Assembly: GCA_013368375.1 (NCBI GenBank) | Contig: JAACJP010000028.1 | Coordinates: 372,001 to 436,000, forward strand | From: Tricholomella constricta | Lineage: Eukaryota > Basidiomycota > Agaricomycetes > Agaricales > Lyophyllaceae | Direction: 5' to 3' | DNA length: 64,000 nt | Shown: in pieces, positions 1-10,859 of the stretch | Layout of the letters: the number at the start of each line of letters is the position of its first letter | How positions within the stretch are numbered: the stretch's first letter is position 1 | The notes under the pieces: generated by a model | Database searches by the model: none | Seen by the model: the letters and a program-made list of their open reading frames with translations, nothing else | What the model was told of the DNA's origin: nothing | Position numbers and translations under genes: made by a program

Positions 1-779
1 ACAATGCACATGTGCAGCTGACCGCTAAAACGACTCGGATGCTAGTCTGATTGTGGCGAACCCCCTCAATCGACTCGAAATATGAAGCGAATTGGACAAC
101 CCACGTTAGTTCTGTAAAAGTGTATGTAGTATGCTTGTAAGTAACACCGGATCGTACCGCAAATAGAAATAGAAATAGAAATACCGGGTCTGTGGTTTGC
201 GGGATGGCACCAGGCAGAGGTGTGACTCATTGTCGGCTAGAGCACGATACAAAACGAAAGAGGTCGAGACTCGAGACTGTAGTCGTAGTCGTCGTGATGG
301 TAAATTCGCTGTCTTCTCCCTGAGAGATCCGAGAGCACTGTCCCGCTGACGAAACTGAAGATTTTGGTATATGACAGGTTGCTAGTCTGTGATGAGGGTC
401 ATAGCCATCCATGGCAGCACGTTATCTGGAAAGAGGGGGGGGAAGACATTATCGAAGAGGAAGATCGAACTTGAAGAAAATCCAGGATGCAACGAGGATG
501 AGGCGTGTTCTGTCGATCGATAGTTCTACATCCGAGGTATATATCAGATGGCTTACAGGCCGCCATATCCTCATGAATCACAACGCGGCACGCCCTTGTT
601 CTGAGAACCTTGACACCAAGTGAGTCAGACTCGAGCTTCTCTGACTAGTAAAGACATCAAGGGCCATGATTTGAGGGGATATCTTATGGAGTTTCTCATC
701 AGTGCCGAAAGGCCTAAGTGTGTCAGATACACAAAACAGCCTTTGGAGCTGATCCACAATTGCAAGGACATACTGCAGG
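1..779. other. Left-edge stretch without a recognised gene
   Basis: I see no open frame with family features, no tRNA and no clear repeat here apart from a short GAAATA microsatellite near 165-183. Short ORFs on both strands (for example 411-623) have low-complexity, Arg-rich or Thr-rich translations and no supporting splice signals. The region ends where similarity to the duplicated unit begins. Confidence 0.4.
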
Positions 780-1401
780 TACTACAGCCATCGGCCCAGC
801 GTTGACCAAATATGTTGTTCAGCATCGTCACTCTTGGCGTACTGATTGTCTCTTTTGTTGAGCGTTCTTCTTTCGTCAATAGCGCCCTTTATGGTCAGTC
901 CAGAGATGCAGTCGTAGTCCCAGAATGAGTCTCTGCCCCAGAAAAAGATGGCTTCAAGAGAAGGTGCAAGTTGCAAATTCAAGTTGAAGAAGCGCCCGCC
1001 GCCCTCCGCCACCAGCCCCATCACCACGTGATGCCGACGCGTCGCCTTCCAATTCCACTTCCAATTCCAATTGCACCGCGACCAAACCTCTCGGTCAGCT
1101 CGAGCCTCGACTCTCTCAACTCCCACGCCGGAAATGCCTTTAAAAGATACCACCTATGATTTAAAATATCTGAATTACACAGGCTGTAGCTTCCGGTCCA
1201 TCAAGGCAACAGCTACTATCCGTCATGCAACGAAGATATGTGAGTTTCCTTAGTATCGTAGTCATACTGACGAGTAGACAGCGGTTTGGTTGTTTCGAAA
1301 CATTCTACACCCTAGATCGTATAAAAATAACAATACAGGCCTTCGAGTCATCCTCTGGACCCTGCTGTGAATCCCGGGCCTTCCACTCACTTACTTGAAT
1401 C
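780..1401 (+). repeat. Duplicated unit, copy A, 5' part (interrupted)
   Basis: Positions 780-1401 align with 29570-30144. They share the block around the GTTGACCAAA motif, the stretch containing CAATAGCGCCCTTTA, the CACCACGTGATGCCGACGCG block and the CCTCTGGACCCTGCTGTGAA block. The similarity stops exactly at CTTGAATC (1394-1401) and resumes at 27891 on the far side of the large transposon. Many substitutions and small indels separate the copies, so this duplication is old. A spliced start seen in copy B (ATG at 29949) is not preserved here. I cannot name a protein for the unit. Confidence 0.8.
1394..1401. repeat. Left 8-bp target-site duplication (CTTGAATC)
   Basis: CTTGAATC occurs here and again at 27891-27898. 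In the uninterrupted paralogous unit the matching position reads CTTCAATC once (about 30139-30148), followed directly by TCAGCCGGTCGG, which is the sequence seen to the right of 27898. This is the pattern expected for an 8-bp target duplication. Confidence 0.85.
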
Positions 1402-1419
1402 CGGATATGTGCGATGGTC

Positions 1420-1445
1420 CAGGCCTAACAAACACCATAGGCCTG
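1420..1445. repeat. Left terminal hairpin
   Basis: CAGGCCTA (1420-1427) and TAGGCCTG (1438-1445) form a perfect 8-bp stem with a 10-nt loop. TGTCA follows at 1444-1448, overlapping the last two stem bases. The right end has the same arrangement, so this is probably part of the terminal recognition structure. Confidence 0.6.
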
Positions 1446-1589
1446 TCACAGCAACACATGCGGCCCGTCACTCCAAACACAAGTGACCCGTCGATATGCC
1501 AAATTTCTGCCATATTTGTTGTGTTTTATAGATGTTGAGTAGCTTCATTATGCCGAAATTCAGCCATTTTTCTGCATAGTTTATTCTTA

Positions 1590-1803
1590 GGGCGTTGAGT
1601 AACCGCTGAGTAAAATATATAGTGGGTTCCTACCGTATACTGCTGACGGGCTGTTGAGCATTGTTAGAGAGAATATAGCAAAATTCTGCCATATTCTCAA
1701 CATTGTTGCACAAACGTTGAATAAGGCAGTAAATGGTATATTTCAGCAATATTTCTTGTATTGGCTCATATGGTGGAATCTTGCCATACTTGAATTGGGT
1801 GGC
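1590..1803. repeat. Left subterminal inverted block
   Basis: This stretch, including AAGGCAGTAAATGG and CAGCAATATTTCTT, matches the reverse complement of 26463-26623 at roughly 80 percent by eye over its inner half. The motif GTTGAG(T/C) recurs several times in both blocks. The pair lies in inverted orientation inside the two ends of the large element. Confidence 0.7.
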
Positions 1804-1891
1804 GTTTTGGCCAAAAGGTAGATGGAGGCCCTATGCCATTTACACAATGGCCAGATTTCACCAGATATTTTATTTAAATTGAAAAAAACAT

Positions 1892-1968
1892 AACCAGGGT
1901 TCGAACCATAGACTTCACAAATCATTAGCTGAAAAGCATGGACACAAACCACTGAACTACCTTGCCTT
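1892..1968 (-). ncRNA. tRNA-derived, SINE-like Pol III unit
   Basis: On the minus strand a box A (TAGTTCAGTGG, 1949-1959) and a box B (GGTTCGAACC, 1898-1907) lie about 50 nt apart, followed by a TTTTTTT run near 1882-1890 that could end Pol III transcription. The acceptor and T stems do not pair properly, so this is not a functional tRNA. It looks like a tRNA-derived SINE head or a decayed tRNA gene within the transposon. Confidence 0.55.
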
Positions 1969-2079
1969 GTATATAATAGAAGATTATCCACTGTCAATGT
2001 CTACTCCATCTTTTTTATATAGCAAGCCTCCACCGTATTTCTCTTACAGAGCCTCACTAATTCAAATATAGCGGAACCT

Positions 2080-3120
2080 TTCTCATTTCCTTAACTATGG
2101 TAGAAGCTCTCCATATAATGTTGGTTTGCTTGAATATGGCAGAATCCTGCTGTACTTTTTACTTTACTTTAATATAGTAGAACTTCTCCATTTTCTCAAC
2201 CACCTTGTAGCAGAACTTTGCTATATTTCGTGGTTTGTTACATTATGGCAGAATCCCTCCATATTCAGTAGATTAGAAACTATGGCTGAATCTTGCCATA
2301 TCCTGTGGTTTCCTCAGTTATGGCGAAACCTCGCCATATCTTTCAATTTGGTCTGCAATGGCAGAACCTCTCCAAATTTTGTGGTTTCCTCAGTTATGGC
2401 AAACCCTCACAATATCCTTTAGTTTGGTCTGAAATGGCAGAACCTCTCCAGATCTAGTGATTATAGCTGAGTATTTCCATATCTTGCAGTTTGCTCAATT
2501 ATGGCAGAATTTTGCTCTTGTAGTAGAACTTTGCTATATTTCGTGGTTTGTTACATTATGGCAGAATCCCTCCATATTCAGTAGATTAGAAACTATGGCT
2601 GAATCTTGCCATATCCTGTGGTTTCCTCAGTTATGGCAAAACCTCGCCATATCTTTCAATTTGGTCGGCAATGGCAGAACCTCTCCAAATTTTGTGGTTT
2701 CCTCAGTTATGGCAAACCCTCACGATATCCTTTAGTTTGGTCTGAAATGGCAGAACCTCTCCAAATCTAGTGATTATAGCTGAGTATTTCCATATCTTGT
2801 GGTTTGCTCAATTATGGCAGAATTTTGCTGCAATTTGTGGTTTGCTCCAGTATGACAGAGTCTCTCCAAAACTAGTGATTATCGCTGAGTATTTCCATAT
2901 CCTGTGGTTTTCTGAAGTATGGCAGAATCCTGCTGTAACCGTGTCTTGCTCCAGTATGGCAGAACCGCTCCATATTTATAATTAGAAAGTATGGCTGAAT
3001 TCTGCCATATCCTATAGTTTACTTAGATATGGCAAAACCTCTCCATTTGCTTGACTATGGCAGAACACCACTGTATCTGGCGGTTTGAATATGATAGAAC
3101 TTTCCTTTTTTCCTGATATG
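2080..3120 (+). repeat. Left array of degenerate ATGGCAGAA..CCAT repeats
   Basis: More than twenty variants of a unit of roughly 35-40 nt, with a core like TATGGCAGAACCTCTCCATA followed by TGGTTTGCTC, fill this stretch. Each unit is itself semi-palindromic (ATGG..CCAT). A higher-order duplication of about 313 bp (2205-2517 and 2518-2830) is nearly identical. The ORFs here translate to repeated Leu-Trp-Gln-Asn phrases and are not genes. The same core appears on the opposite strand at 26740-27810. Confidence 0.8.
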
Positions 3121-3168
3121 GTTCAACCTCTCTGCATTCACAAACATACATCAACTTCATATTGCAAG

Positions 3169-6100
3169 TCATGTGCCCTTTAGCCGTCGTATCCGTAAAC
3201 GATTCCATACCGAGATAAAAACCTTTGTGTACATTATAGCGTGATCTTGTGCCATGTAGCTGACAGATTTTCTGATCCGCTTGATGCCTCCGTTTCCACA
3301 TTCTGCAGCACTGGAGTTGACTCGGGATAGATGTGGGTCTACCGCCATGTACGTCTCCAAAAAAGCAGCCGGTGCACATTTTTTGTGATCCCTAGCATGG
3401 AAAGCATCAATGCCATATATGCTATGGGCGAAAAATGCAGGCTCCCGTATGAGGCAGTATGGGCCTAGCGCACAAGCAAAATCATAGATGATTCTTTTTG
3501 GCGCAATTTCCCATCGAGTATACATTGCTGAGAACACATCATTTCTGCCCTCACCATTGGGGATGAAATGAAAGCCATAGCAGATGCTATGTGTGCACCA
3601 AGCTGCCATGATACCCCCAGTTAAACGCTTTGCACCATACTGAGCGTAATATTTGGAGCACTTTGCCCCTCGATTATTGCTTGTTTCTTTGCGAACATCA
3701 TGTTGAAGATTGCTGTAAATAGGTCAGTGCCGATTTTGAGGCAGGCTATAGCAGCAACCTGTCTATAATATATACTTTTTGAGAGGTTAATCAATTATAG
3801 AAATAGAATACTAACTTCTCGCCAATCTTTCTCCAAAATTGGCATAGTGTCCAAGCTTGAGGGCGTGGATTGCCCAATTAACCGGTTATAAACCTCCAAG
3901 CCTCGTTGATATAGCCATTGGCAAAGCCCAAGCACAGCATCTGGGTATGGTAGCCCATGAAACCGAAGGACTTCGAGAAGGACTGGACAATAAATCATCT
4001 TGGTTGCATTATCCTCTGAAGGATTGTCGTTAAATGTTTTCAGCATTTCTAATGCTGATTTGTTCAACATTTGGAGTGTGGATTCCTCAGCAGTGATCTA
4101 AAATCTGGTCAGAAATATTATACATGGAAAGTGACAAGACTACCTGGATAAATAACCTCTTGTAAACCAAGGGGGGAATAATCTGTGCGGTTACTGCAGG
4201 CAAACCGAAGTGCAGATCAAACAGTTCTTGCAGATGAGGATTGATAGACCCAAGATCAGCAAGAACTTCAGGAATTGAAGTGAGCCTTTCGATTTCTGCT
4301 TTTTGTGCAGCCTCCGATTTTGCTTTACGGCTACCACCTCCATCACCTTCATCGTCTGAGTCTTCCTCTACATCCGCAGGTGTCGACACTTTGGCCCCAG
4401 TAATTATTTTCCGAAGCCGTCTTCGAAGCTTTGCATCTGGTAATGCCTGCTGTTTCCATAGATAATGGTTATTTCGGATCGGTGACAGGACATCAGATAT
4501 GGTGGGTGGCCGCAATGAGGGCAGCACATGTTTCTTGTGAAATCCTACAGAAACACCGTCCCAGATTATATCTTCTGGCATTGGACCACATTGAGGACAG
4601 CGCATATCATCTCGGAAATCCTGAAGGTCCACATATGAAAACCAAGCAGCCCGAAAGACTTGCTCAGAAACAAAAGAATCACCAGTAGGATATCTGCGAG
4701 AAACTACGGTGATCCAAGCCGTGAAGGGAGTTTCGGAAGTGGTGTAGAAGCTGGTGTAGTCGTCAAGGAGCTCGTGTGTGAAGAGGATGCGGTTGTTGAA
4801 GTTGAAAATACCAAGGTTTCGTAGATCCGGGCCAACAAATCGATTTGTACGGCCTGAACAGGATAAACAGGCCTGTAGTTCAATTTGGCTATGCATCGCA
4901 TGTGTCAGGCCATAAACGACGCACTGCCTTTCAAACCGTGGGCGGGAAATATCATAGTATGACCTTATCGGGCCACATCGACAGGTCGATGACCGGTCAA
5001 GCTCTAGAAGTTTTGGAACATCACAAAGAGGCAGAGGGCGGAGATAATGGGGAATATCAGAGTCCAATTCTGCCCAAGCTGGTGGTACAATGGGCAAATA
5101 TGAAATTGCACCATTTCGGTATGACCTTTGAGGTCTGACGGTCATAGCTTTGAAATGAGATGAGCAAAATAGATGTAGTTTCATCATGATTAACTTACAA
5201 GAAACGTCAGGAGCAGCGTCGTCTATTCCGTCCAGATCTTGCTCCCTATGTTCCTGCTGTAGAAGCTTTGCCAGCATGCTTTGTGCGTTTGATATATGGA
5301 TGCAATGATGAGCCAAATTCTTCTGGCATTTCTGGCATTTCCATAAACCACTGCCATCATTGCCACCCTCATGCTGAACAAATGTGCGGCTTTTTACCGT
5401 TTCCCCAAGAACGCCAACAGAGAATAGGTTCACAAATTTTTCTCCATCACTTGGCATACGGGAGAATAGAACCGTCGATATCTCTCTGTCTGTATCACCA
5501 ATGAAACTTATGGGACATTACATAGTTTTTTTTGGACGTACATGTGAGGGCGCTGTCATGTGGTGGAAATTCAATGTTTCCATACTCCAGCATAAACCGA
5601 TAATGAACACAAGCTATGCCATCACGACCGGACCTGCAGTAGCAGCCAATTGAAAGCCCTGCACCAATTTTGGTCCTCTCTAAATGCGACCAAGTATGCT
5701 TTTTTCTCCACACATCATCAGCTATTCTAAATATAAATGTCATAACACATACCGTTCCTGACCTGCCATTCCATCCTTGTACCACAAAGATATCCTTATA
5801 TATCTGCACCATGCCTATCCCTTCTGATTGGACAAGATCCACGTAAGCCATGTAGTCTTCGTCTTTATCGTTGGATATCCCAAGATCAGCAGGTGTGGGA
5901 GAACCATCCATTCGAGCAAGACTGTTGTCTCCAAATGGTTCTGCTAGCTCTGTGTAAATTTCAAGAGCTGAATCTCTTATACTGGCAAATTTTCTCTTGC
6001 GCTTTCCAGAGTTGAGAACCACTCTCCGACGCTTCTGAGGTGAAGATGATTGAAGTGAATCATTAGCCCAGTTGGGTTTCGATTCTAGACGAGGAGCTGT

Positions 6101-6301
6101 GAGCTGAATCTGTGCCCTTATTGGAGCAGGAAGAGTGATTTCTGGAGCCTTTCGATCAGGCTTTGGAAGTTGTATGGACATGAAATGATCCGATGAAGTT
6201 GTGCGGAGGAGGATACAGCCCGCATTTGCCATCGCTACTTTCGGCACCATCTTGACATTTGGAATTCTAGAGCCATTATGGAGACCTTCTGCTATATTCA
6301 T
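3169..6301 (-). CDS. KDZ transposase with N-terminal Cys clusters
   Basis: This is a multi-exon gene encoding a KDZ-superfamily DNA transposase with the cysteine clusters (CxC type) typical of fungal KDZ proteins. The N-terminal exons (6301-5525 and 5473-4133) carry Cys/His pairs such as CYCRSGRDGIACVH, KCQKCQ, CLSCSG and MRCPQC. They contain probable in-frame introns, for example 51 nt near 5150-5200 and 54 nt near 5700-5755. The next exon starts near 4097, after an intron with acceptor TTTTAG. The catalytic part (about 3169-3670) contains IYDFACALGPYC, IDAFHARDHKKC and NSSAAECGNGG, giving candidate Asp, Asp and Glu acidic residues in the usual KDZ order. The last exon ends at the TGA at 3169. 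I see no stop that cannot be placed in an intron, so the gene may be intact. It is divergent from 6356, with only 54 bp between start codons. Confidence 0.85.
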
Positions 6302-6355
6302 ACATTTACCAGCTACAACGTAATCATTTTCATTGTGTCTGTCACATTCAATACC

Positions 6356-7735
6356 ATGCCACCATCACCACGAAAGTCTCCTCGGAAGTCTATTCCATCA
6401 CGCTGGAAGGCAGATATCATGCCTAAGCAAGGAAATGCCAGTGCTGTAGCTGGCCTCTCCAAACGACGCAAATGCTTAAAATGCCCAGGTGAACAGTGGA
6501 GAAATGAATGCGCTCATTCTGCAAAATTTAGGAAGGCGCAGAAAGATGTACGCCAGCTTTCTTCTTTATTGATACAAAATAACTAATGATAGGTTAAGGC
6601 ATTGGAAGCTGAAGCCAACGGCACTACACCAGTTCAGCCTAAGTCTACGGACCCCACTTTAGATCCCGACGAGACTCTAATCACTTCGACTTCGAGACAT
6701 GACACACCTAAAGTTCACGTTCAGTCCAGTAACCGAGCATCTCCAACTATGCTTGACAATGCTCGACATAGTCAGCTGATTTTTCCTTCCCCTGCCCCAC
6801 ATCCATTCACACCAACTTCCCGTACCTCCGACGTTATGATTTGTCACAATCCCAAGCGACACTCCAACTCCAATATTGACCCTAGGTTGCTTTCAGAGCC
6901 CATGACTGGCTTATCTTTTGATTCCCGTTTGCTTCATTCTGCTGCATCTGAGTCTCCCGACGTTTTCACATCTCTTCTCCCAACTTCGCCATTGGAAAGC
7001 TCGCACCAGCTGCACGATGATCAATCTCTACCTACATCTTCCCCAATGCCTTCTTCACCGTTCTCAATACGTGGGCCAAGAATCCGAGCGACTACAAAAT
7101 ATAAAGTGCATGGCATTGTGGAAGGAGCAATGAAGGGAGCTAAACCGTATGGTACGTTATTTCACTTACTTTCTGAGGTCTTTTTCAAAGGTGTGGCCTC
7201 TATAGAAATTATTCGACAGCGAGCTCTACGGCCTGAACTGGAGTCCGCATCTCGAGCATCAGCTCGCTTCCGAGCTCAAATTACTGACATCATTGAAAGA
7301 GTACGTTACTAAAGATATATTTTGATCTCTCTGACAGATACTGGATTCCAGGTTGAGAGACTAGGGATAGAAACCAATAGCTGGCTTTTTATTGCTGGTC
7401 AGCATCCGCACGCCGCCTCAAGCAACTCATTCTACCACTATGAATCTCCTCGTCTTCTGGATGATGCTCACAAAGCAACCGGCCAAATTGTAAATGATTT
7501 CAGCTCTATGATCGAAGCCCTTATCATTATGAACAAGGAGGAGGTAATTGAATTGAACCAGCGGTATGCACGGATGGAAAAGGAGAAAAGTAAGGTGTTG
7601 GAGGAAAATAAAAAGGCCCACCAAGAACTGGCGGCACAAGCTGACCAGGTAGCGCTACTCTCTGGCCTTATAGAGCAGATCAAGTCTGGAGCACTAAGGC
7701 CCCAGGACATCACTCTGGAGGTGCCACGTAATTAG
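6356..7735 (+). CDS. Coiled-coil protein beside the KDZ transposase
   Basis: Three exons join cleanly: 6356-6547, 6593-7300 and 7352-7735 (introns 45 and 51 nt), giving 428 residues. The N-terminus is basic and SP/SPRK-rich. It is followed by a Cys/His group (KCLKCPGEQWRNECAH, about residues 39-54), a long Ser/Pro-rich low-complexity middle, and a charged heptad-like C-terminus (about residues 345-410) that should form a coiled coil. I do not recognise a named family. Its divergent placement against the transposase suggests shared transcription and a role as an accessory DNA-binding or scaffolding protein of the element; that is inference. Confidence 0.7.
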
Positions 7736-7898
7736 TCCAATCTTTAGCATTTTACGTCTGTTTTTGATTTTCCAATTTACGCACACCTACAATCACAATG
7801 TCCATGTCTGGTGTACATGGTAAAATATTGTAACTTGAATGCAACCTGGTCTATATCTTTCTGATGTGTATTTGATACTGAAAACTAGGGTAATTAAT

Positions 7899-9953
7899 CT
7901 ACTGGGCTGGCTTAGCTGTCTTGTCGGTTCTATGGAATGCCCTGCGCCAATCAGCCATCACCGTCTCTGCTGTAGAGAACATTGCCACCCCCTCTGCCCA
8001 CCGCTCACCATCTGGAAGGTCAAAGGTCAAGCGTGCCTCCCTTGATTCTCGATTGTTACCCTTAATACCAAGCTCATCAAGATAAGACTCAATGCTACGG
8101 AATCCATATGTCACCCATCTGAAAAGCCCCCCTGCTGCATACTGGGTAAAGGACATCCTTGTCTCTGAGGATGAAATGGGTGTGTTGCCGTGTTCAATGG
8201 AGCCAGAAGGGATGAGTGCGGTAGAGCCAGGGGGGAATTGTATAACAAGCTTGAGAGTGTAAAGGATAAGATGCCCGCCTTGGACGTAGTCATAATCTCC
8301 AAGTGCCGTGAGGGCACAGAGGCCAAAGGGAAGGTTATCAAAGTCAACGTGGCGCACAGTGCAGGTGCGGGGGCCACAGTTGAAGGTGCAGGCTGGAAAG
8401 ATGCTGTTTGTGAAGTTATGCTGAAGACCGGGGTGGAAGGTGAAGAGCGCCGACATGGTGTCCATATAGTAACGGAAAAGAGTGGGGGCGAACGTAGAGA
8501 AAGCACCTGATAGACGAGATGAGTTACTAAAATTGAACATGGGAGAAAACATACTAGACTGAAAGCCAGCAATCCGACGGATATTTGGGTCAGCAAGGAG
8601 GTATTTTAACATCCGTTGCTTTGCAGCAGGATGTTGTATGTTTCCGGGTACCTGGTCCAATTTGAGTAAGCAATCTACCGGAGGCTAATGATATATGACG
8701 CACCTTCTGCCCTCCACCAAAGGAAACACCCGATACTACGGCAGTAAACATACCCCTTCGGTGCTCCTTATCTTTGGGGGTCAAGCCCTTGGCAGCATCA
8801 ACCTGGCAGCGGGCATTATCCATAGTGGCAGCGGCACCCTTCACTACATCCTCCCAGCTTGGGTCATCTGGACGTCCAACGAGCCCAACGAAGGCACGCC
8901 CATCCTGGTCGGTAAGGTAGATGGGCTTGCTATATCCATGTCCTTTATCAGTCAAGTACAATGTCAATGACAAGGCTAGCTAGCACTTACATCCCATCCC
9001 ACGCAATGAGCTTATATCCATTCTGGAGGAGCTCCGTTAACGTGTCATCTGTCTTGGAGCGCCTTACATTGACCCCAAGCCACGAACCATGCTTGGTATG
9101 TGAAAGGGAGCTGAGGTGGCAGCGTGCAGGGATTAGGGAACGAAAGACTGCCTCCTTGGCCATTGGAGCACAGCGAGGACGGCGATTGAATGGATGAGGG
9201 TCCTGAGCAGCGGCCATCCTAATCTGCTTCCGGCGTCGCCTATGATAGTCCTTACGACGGGCCTTAGCACCACCATCAAACATACCAGTGACGTGGTGCC
9301 GGCGCTCCTCCACAGCCTGCAGTTTGAGGCGGCCCTCTTCCGTCGAACGCAACAGATGGCGGGCGGTGGGCATAGGTGCAAGAGGGGCAATAGGGTGGAG
9401 GGGGCTAGGTGCACTGCCCACGTCACCGCTAATCTGAGGGGGGCCATCGACAAGGTCGACCCCCTCTGCGTCATCTGAATAGCAGAGATATGAAATATTG
9501 TTAGAATAGTTTATGAATCAAGGGCATATCACGTACCTCCGTCGTGCTCGAGGCGTGCTGGATCCTCACTTGCTCGAAGAAGGAGAGTCTTGAGGCTTTC
9601 CGTCACCTCGATGATTGCAGTGGGGGCCGTCACCTCAACCACTGATGTTGGTGTGGCGACTGTGGGCTCAGCGGCATGCTTCTATAATATCATAATTTTT
9701 TTGAGCACTGCAGAGTAACCGAGTGCTGAGGACATACCGAGCTGCCGACGGCCTCCATCGCCATCGTAGACTTTAGCACACCAGCCGTGGGCGTGGCGGA
9801 GTGGTGGCCCTTTGCAGGGCGCACCTACAGGTCAAATTTGAGTATTGAGAAAGCAGCTAGAGGTGAAGAACATACCTGGCAGCCCATGGACATAATTTCT
9901 GTCATCACGAAGGACGGCGCAGTGGGTGGAGGATTGGCGAGTTGGCGGTTCAT
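7899..9953 (-). CDS. TET/JBP-like 2-oxoglutarate Fe(II) dioxygenase
   Basis: The exons are 9953-9876, 9824-9738, 9681-9537, 9474-8991, 8929-8704, 8651-8555 and 8506-7899. All frames close to 574 residues. The introns are 48-62 nt, and the last one is in frame. The C-terminal half is the fungal TET/JBP-type double-stranded beta-helix. The iron ligands H-x-D are about residues 425-427 (VRHVDFDN), the distal His about 478 (SIEHGN), and the 2OG-binding Arg about 489 (ETRMSFTQY). Fungal TET/JBP enzymes of this type oxidise methylated bases in DNA and are known to be expanded in basidiomycetes next to KDZ transposons. The N-terminal region carries a basic RRKDYHRRRRKQ stretch and an acidic linker. 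All metal and cofactor residues are present, so I expect activity, but the substrate (5mC or 6mA) cannot be read from sequence. Confidence 0.85.
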
Positions 9954-10859
9954 AGTAGCGCGTGCCTTCGGAGACATATTTGAGTAATGACACGGCTGCG
10001 AAAGGTTTGAGGACGTACCAGATTGCCCACTGTCCCAAAAATACTGTTAAACATACGATCTGTGGGTTTAGGTCAGCAGATGCATGGGCGGGTTTAATGA
10101 GGTGGGCGCGTGGGCGGCGTTGCGGTCAGGGGCAGGGGCGGTGCAGGTCCTTGGGTTGGACCCACATGCCAGTTGCAGATTGCAACAATTCCCGTGGGTG
10201 GGGATCGTCGCGGTGAGGACGGCGGTTTGCAACAATTCCCATGGGTAGGGATCGTCACGGCTCACGCATGCACGGTGGAGGCGCCATGGGTCGGCATCTG
10301 CACACCGGTCGTGCTGGTCTCATCATGGGGTGCAACGCCGAGGAGAATTGGGGGAGATGGAGGGGAGGGGGACTCACTGGCTGGGTGAAATGTGGGTGCC
10401 GAATTTGGAGCACTGGCGGGGCGGTCGCCCCAGATATAACCCAGGCATCCGGACGCCCAGATGGACCAGATTGCACATGAAATTAGCGCCCAGACTTGAA
10501 ATAAGAAAATAAGAAATACGCACCACCATGCGAGCAACCCGACACGAGGTCCCCATCAACTTAAGATAGGCATGTGATAGACACGCCAAATCAACGCTGC
10601 CTAACCCTAACCCTAAGTAATGAGGACGGCCGCCGTGGACGTTGGCAATCTCGAGCTCGAGAACGGTGGGCTGGCGGGAACCGTCGCTGTTGGTGAAGGT
10701 TCCAGCACCCCCCTGGACCCTTTGATCGATGTTGAGATGGAGTGTTTCTAACAATAAAATTAATATATGCGTACCTCCGTGAACCTCAGTGAGGCCAGTG
10801 AGCTGGCGAAAGAGTGGGCGTAGACGTGGATGCCGTGATGGGTGAGGACAGACAGCGGA
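9954..10859 (-). other. Possible decayed gene upstream of the dioxygenase
   Basis: On the minus strand, frames around 10800-10550 read protein-like fragments (for example LTGLTEVHG and QPTVLELEIANVHGGRPHY), with a possible donor GTACGC near 10774. I could not build a full gene, and the upstream reading runs into the minisatellite. The CCCTAA-like repeat at 10603-10617 lies inside it. It could be a pseudogene, a repeat-expanded exon or chance. Confidence 0.25.
10603..10617. repeat. Short interstitial telomere-like repeat
   Basis: TAACCCTAACCCTAA gives about two and a half copies of CCCTAA, the complement of the TTAGGG telomere unit used by most filamentous fungi. It sits in the middle of the transposon, with no other telomeric sequence around it. 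Confidence 0.6.

Noticed and set aside
2126..2985. Plus-strand ORFs with repeated Leu-Trp-Gln-Asn phrases
   Set aside because: They are translations of the short-repeat array, and the mirror array gives the same phrases on the other strand.
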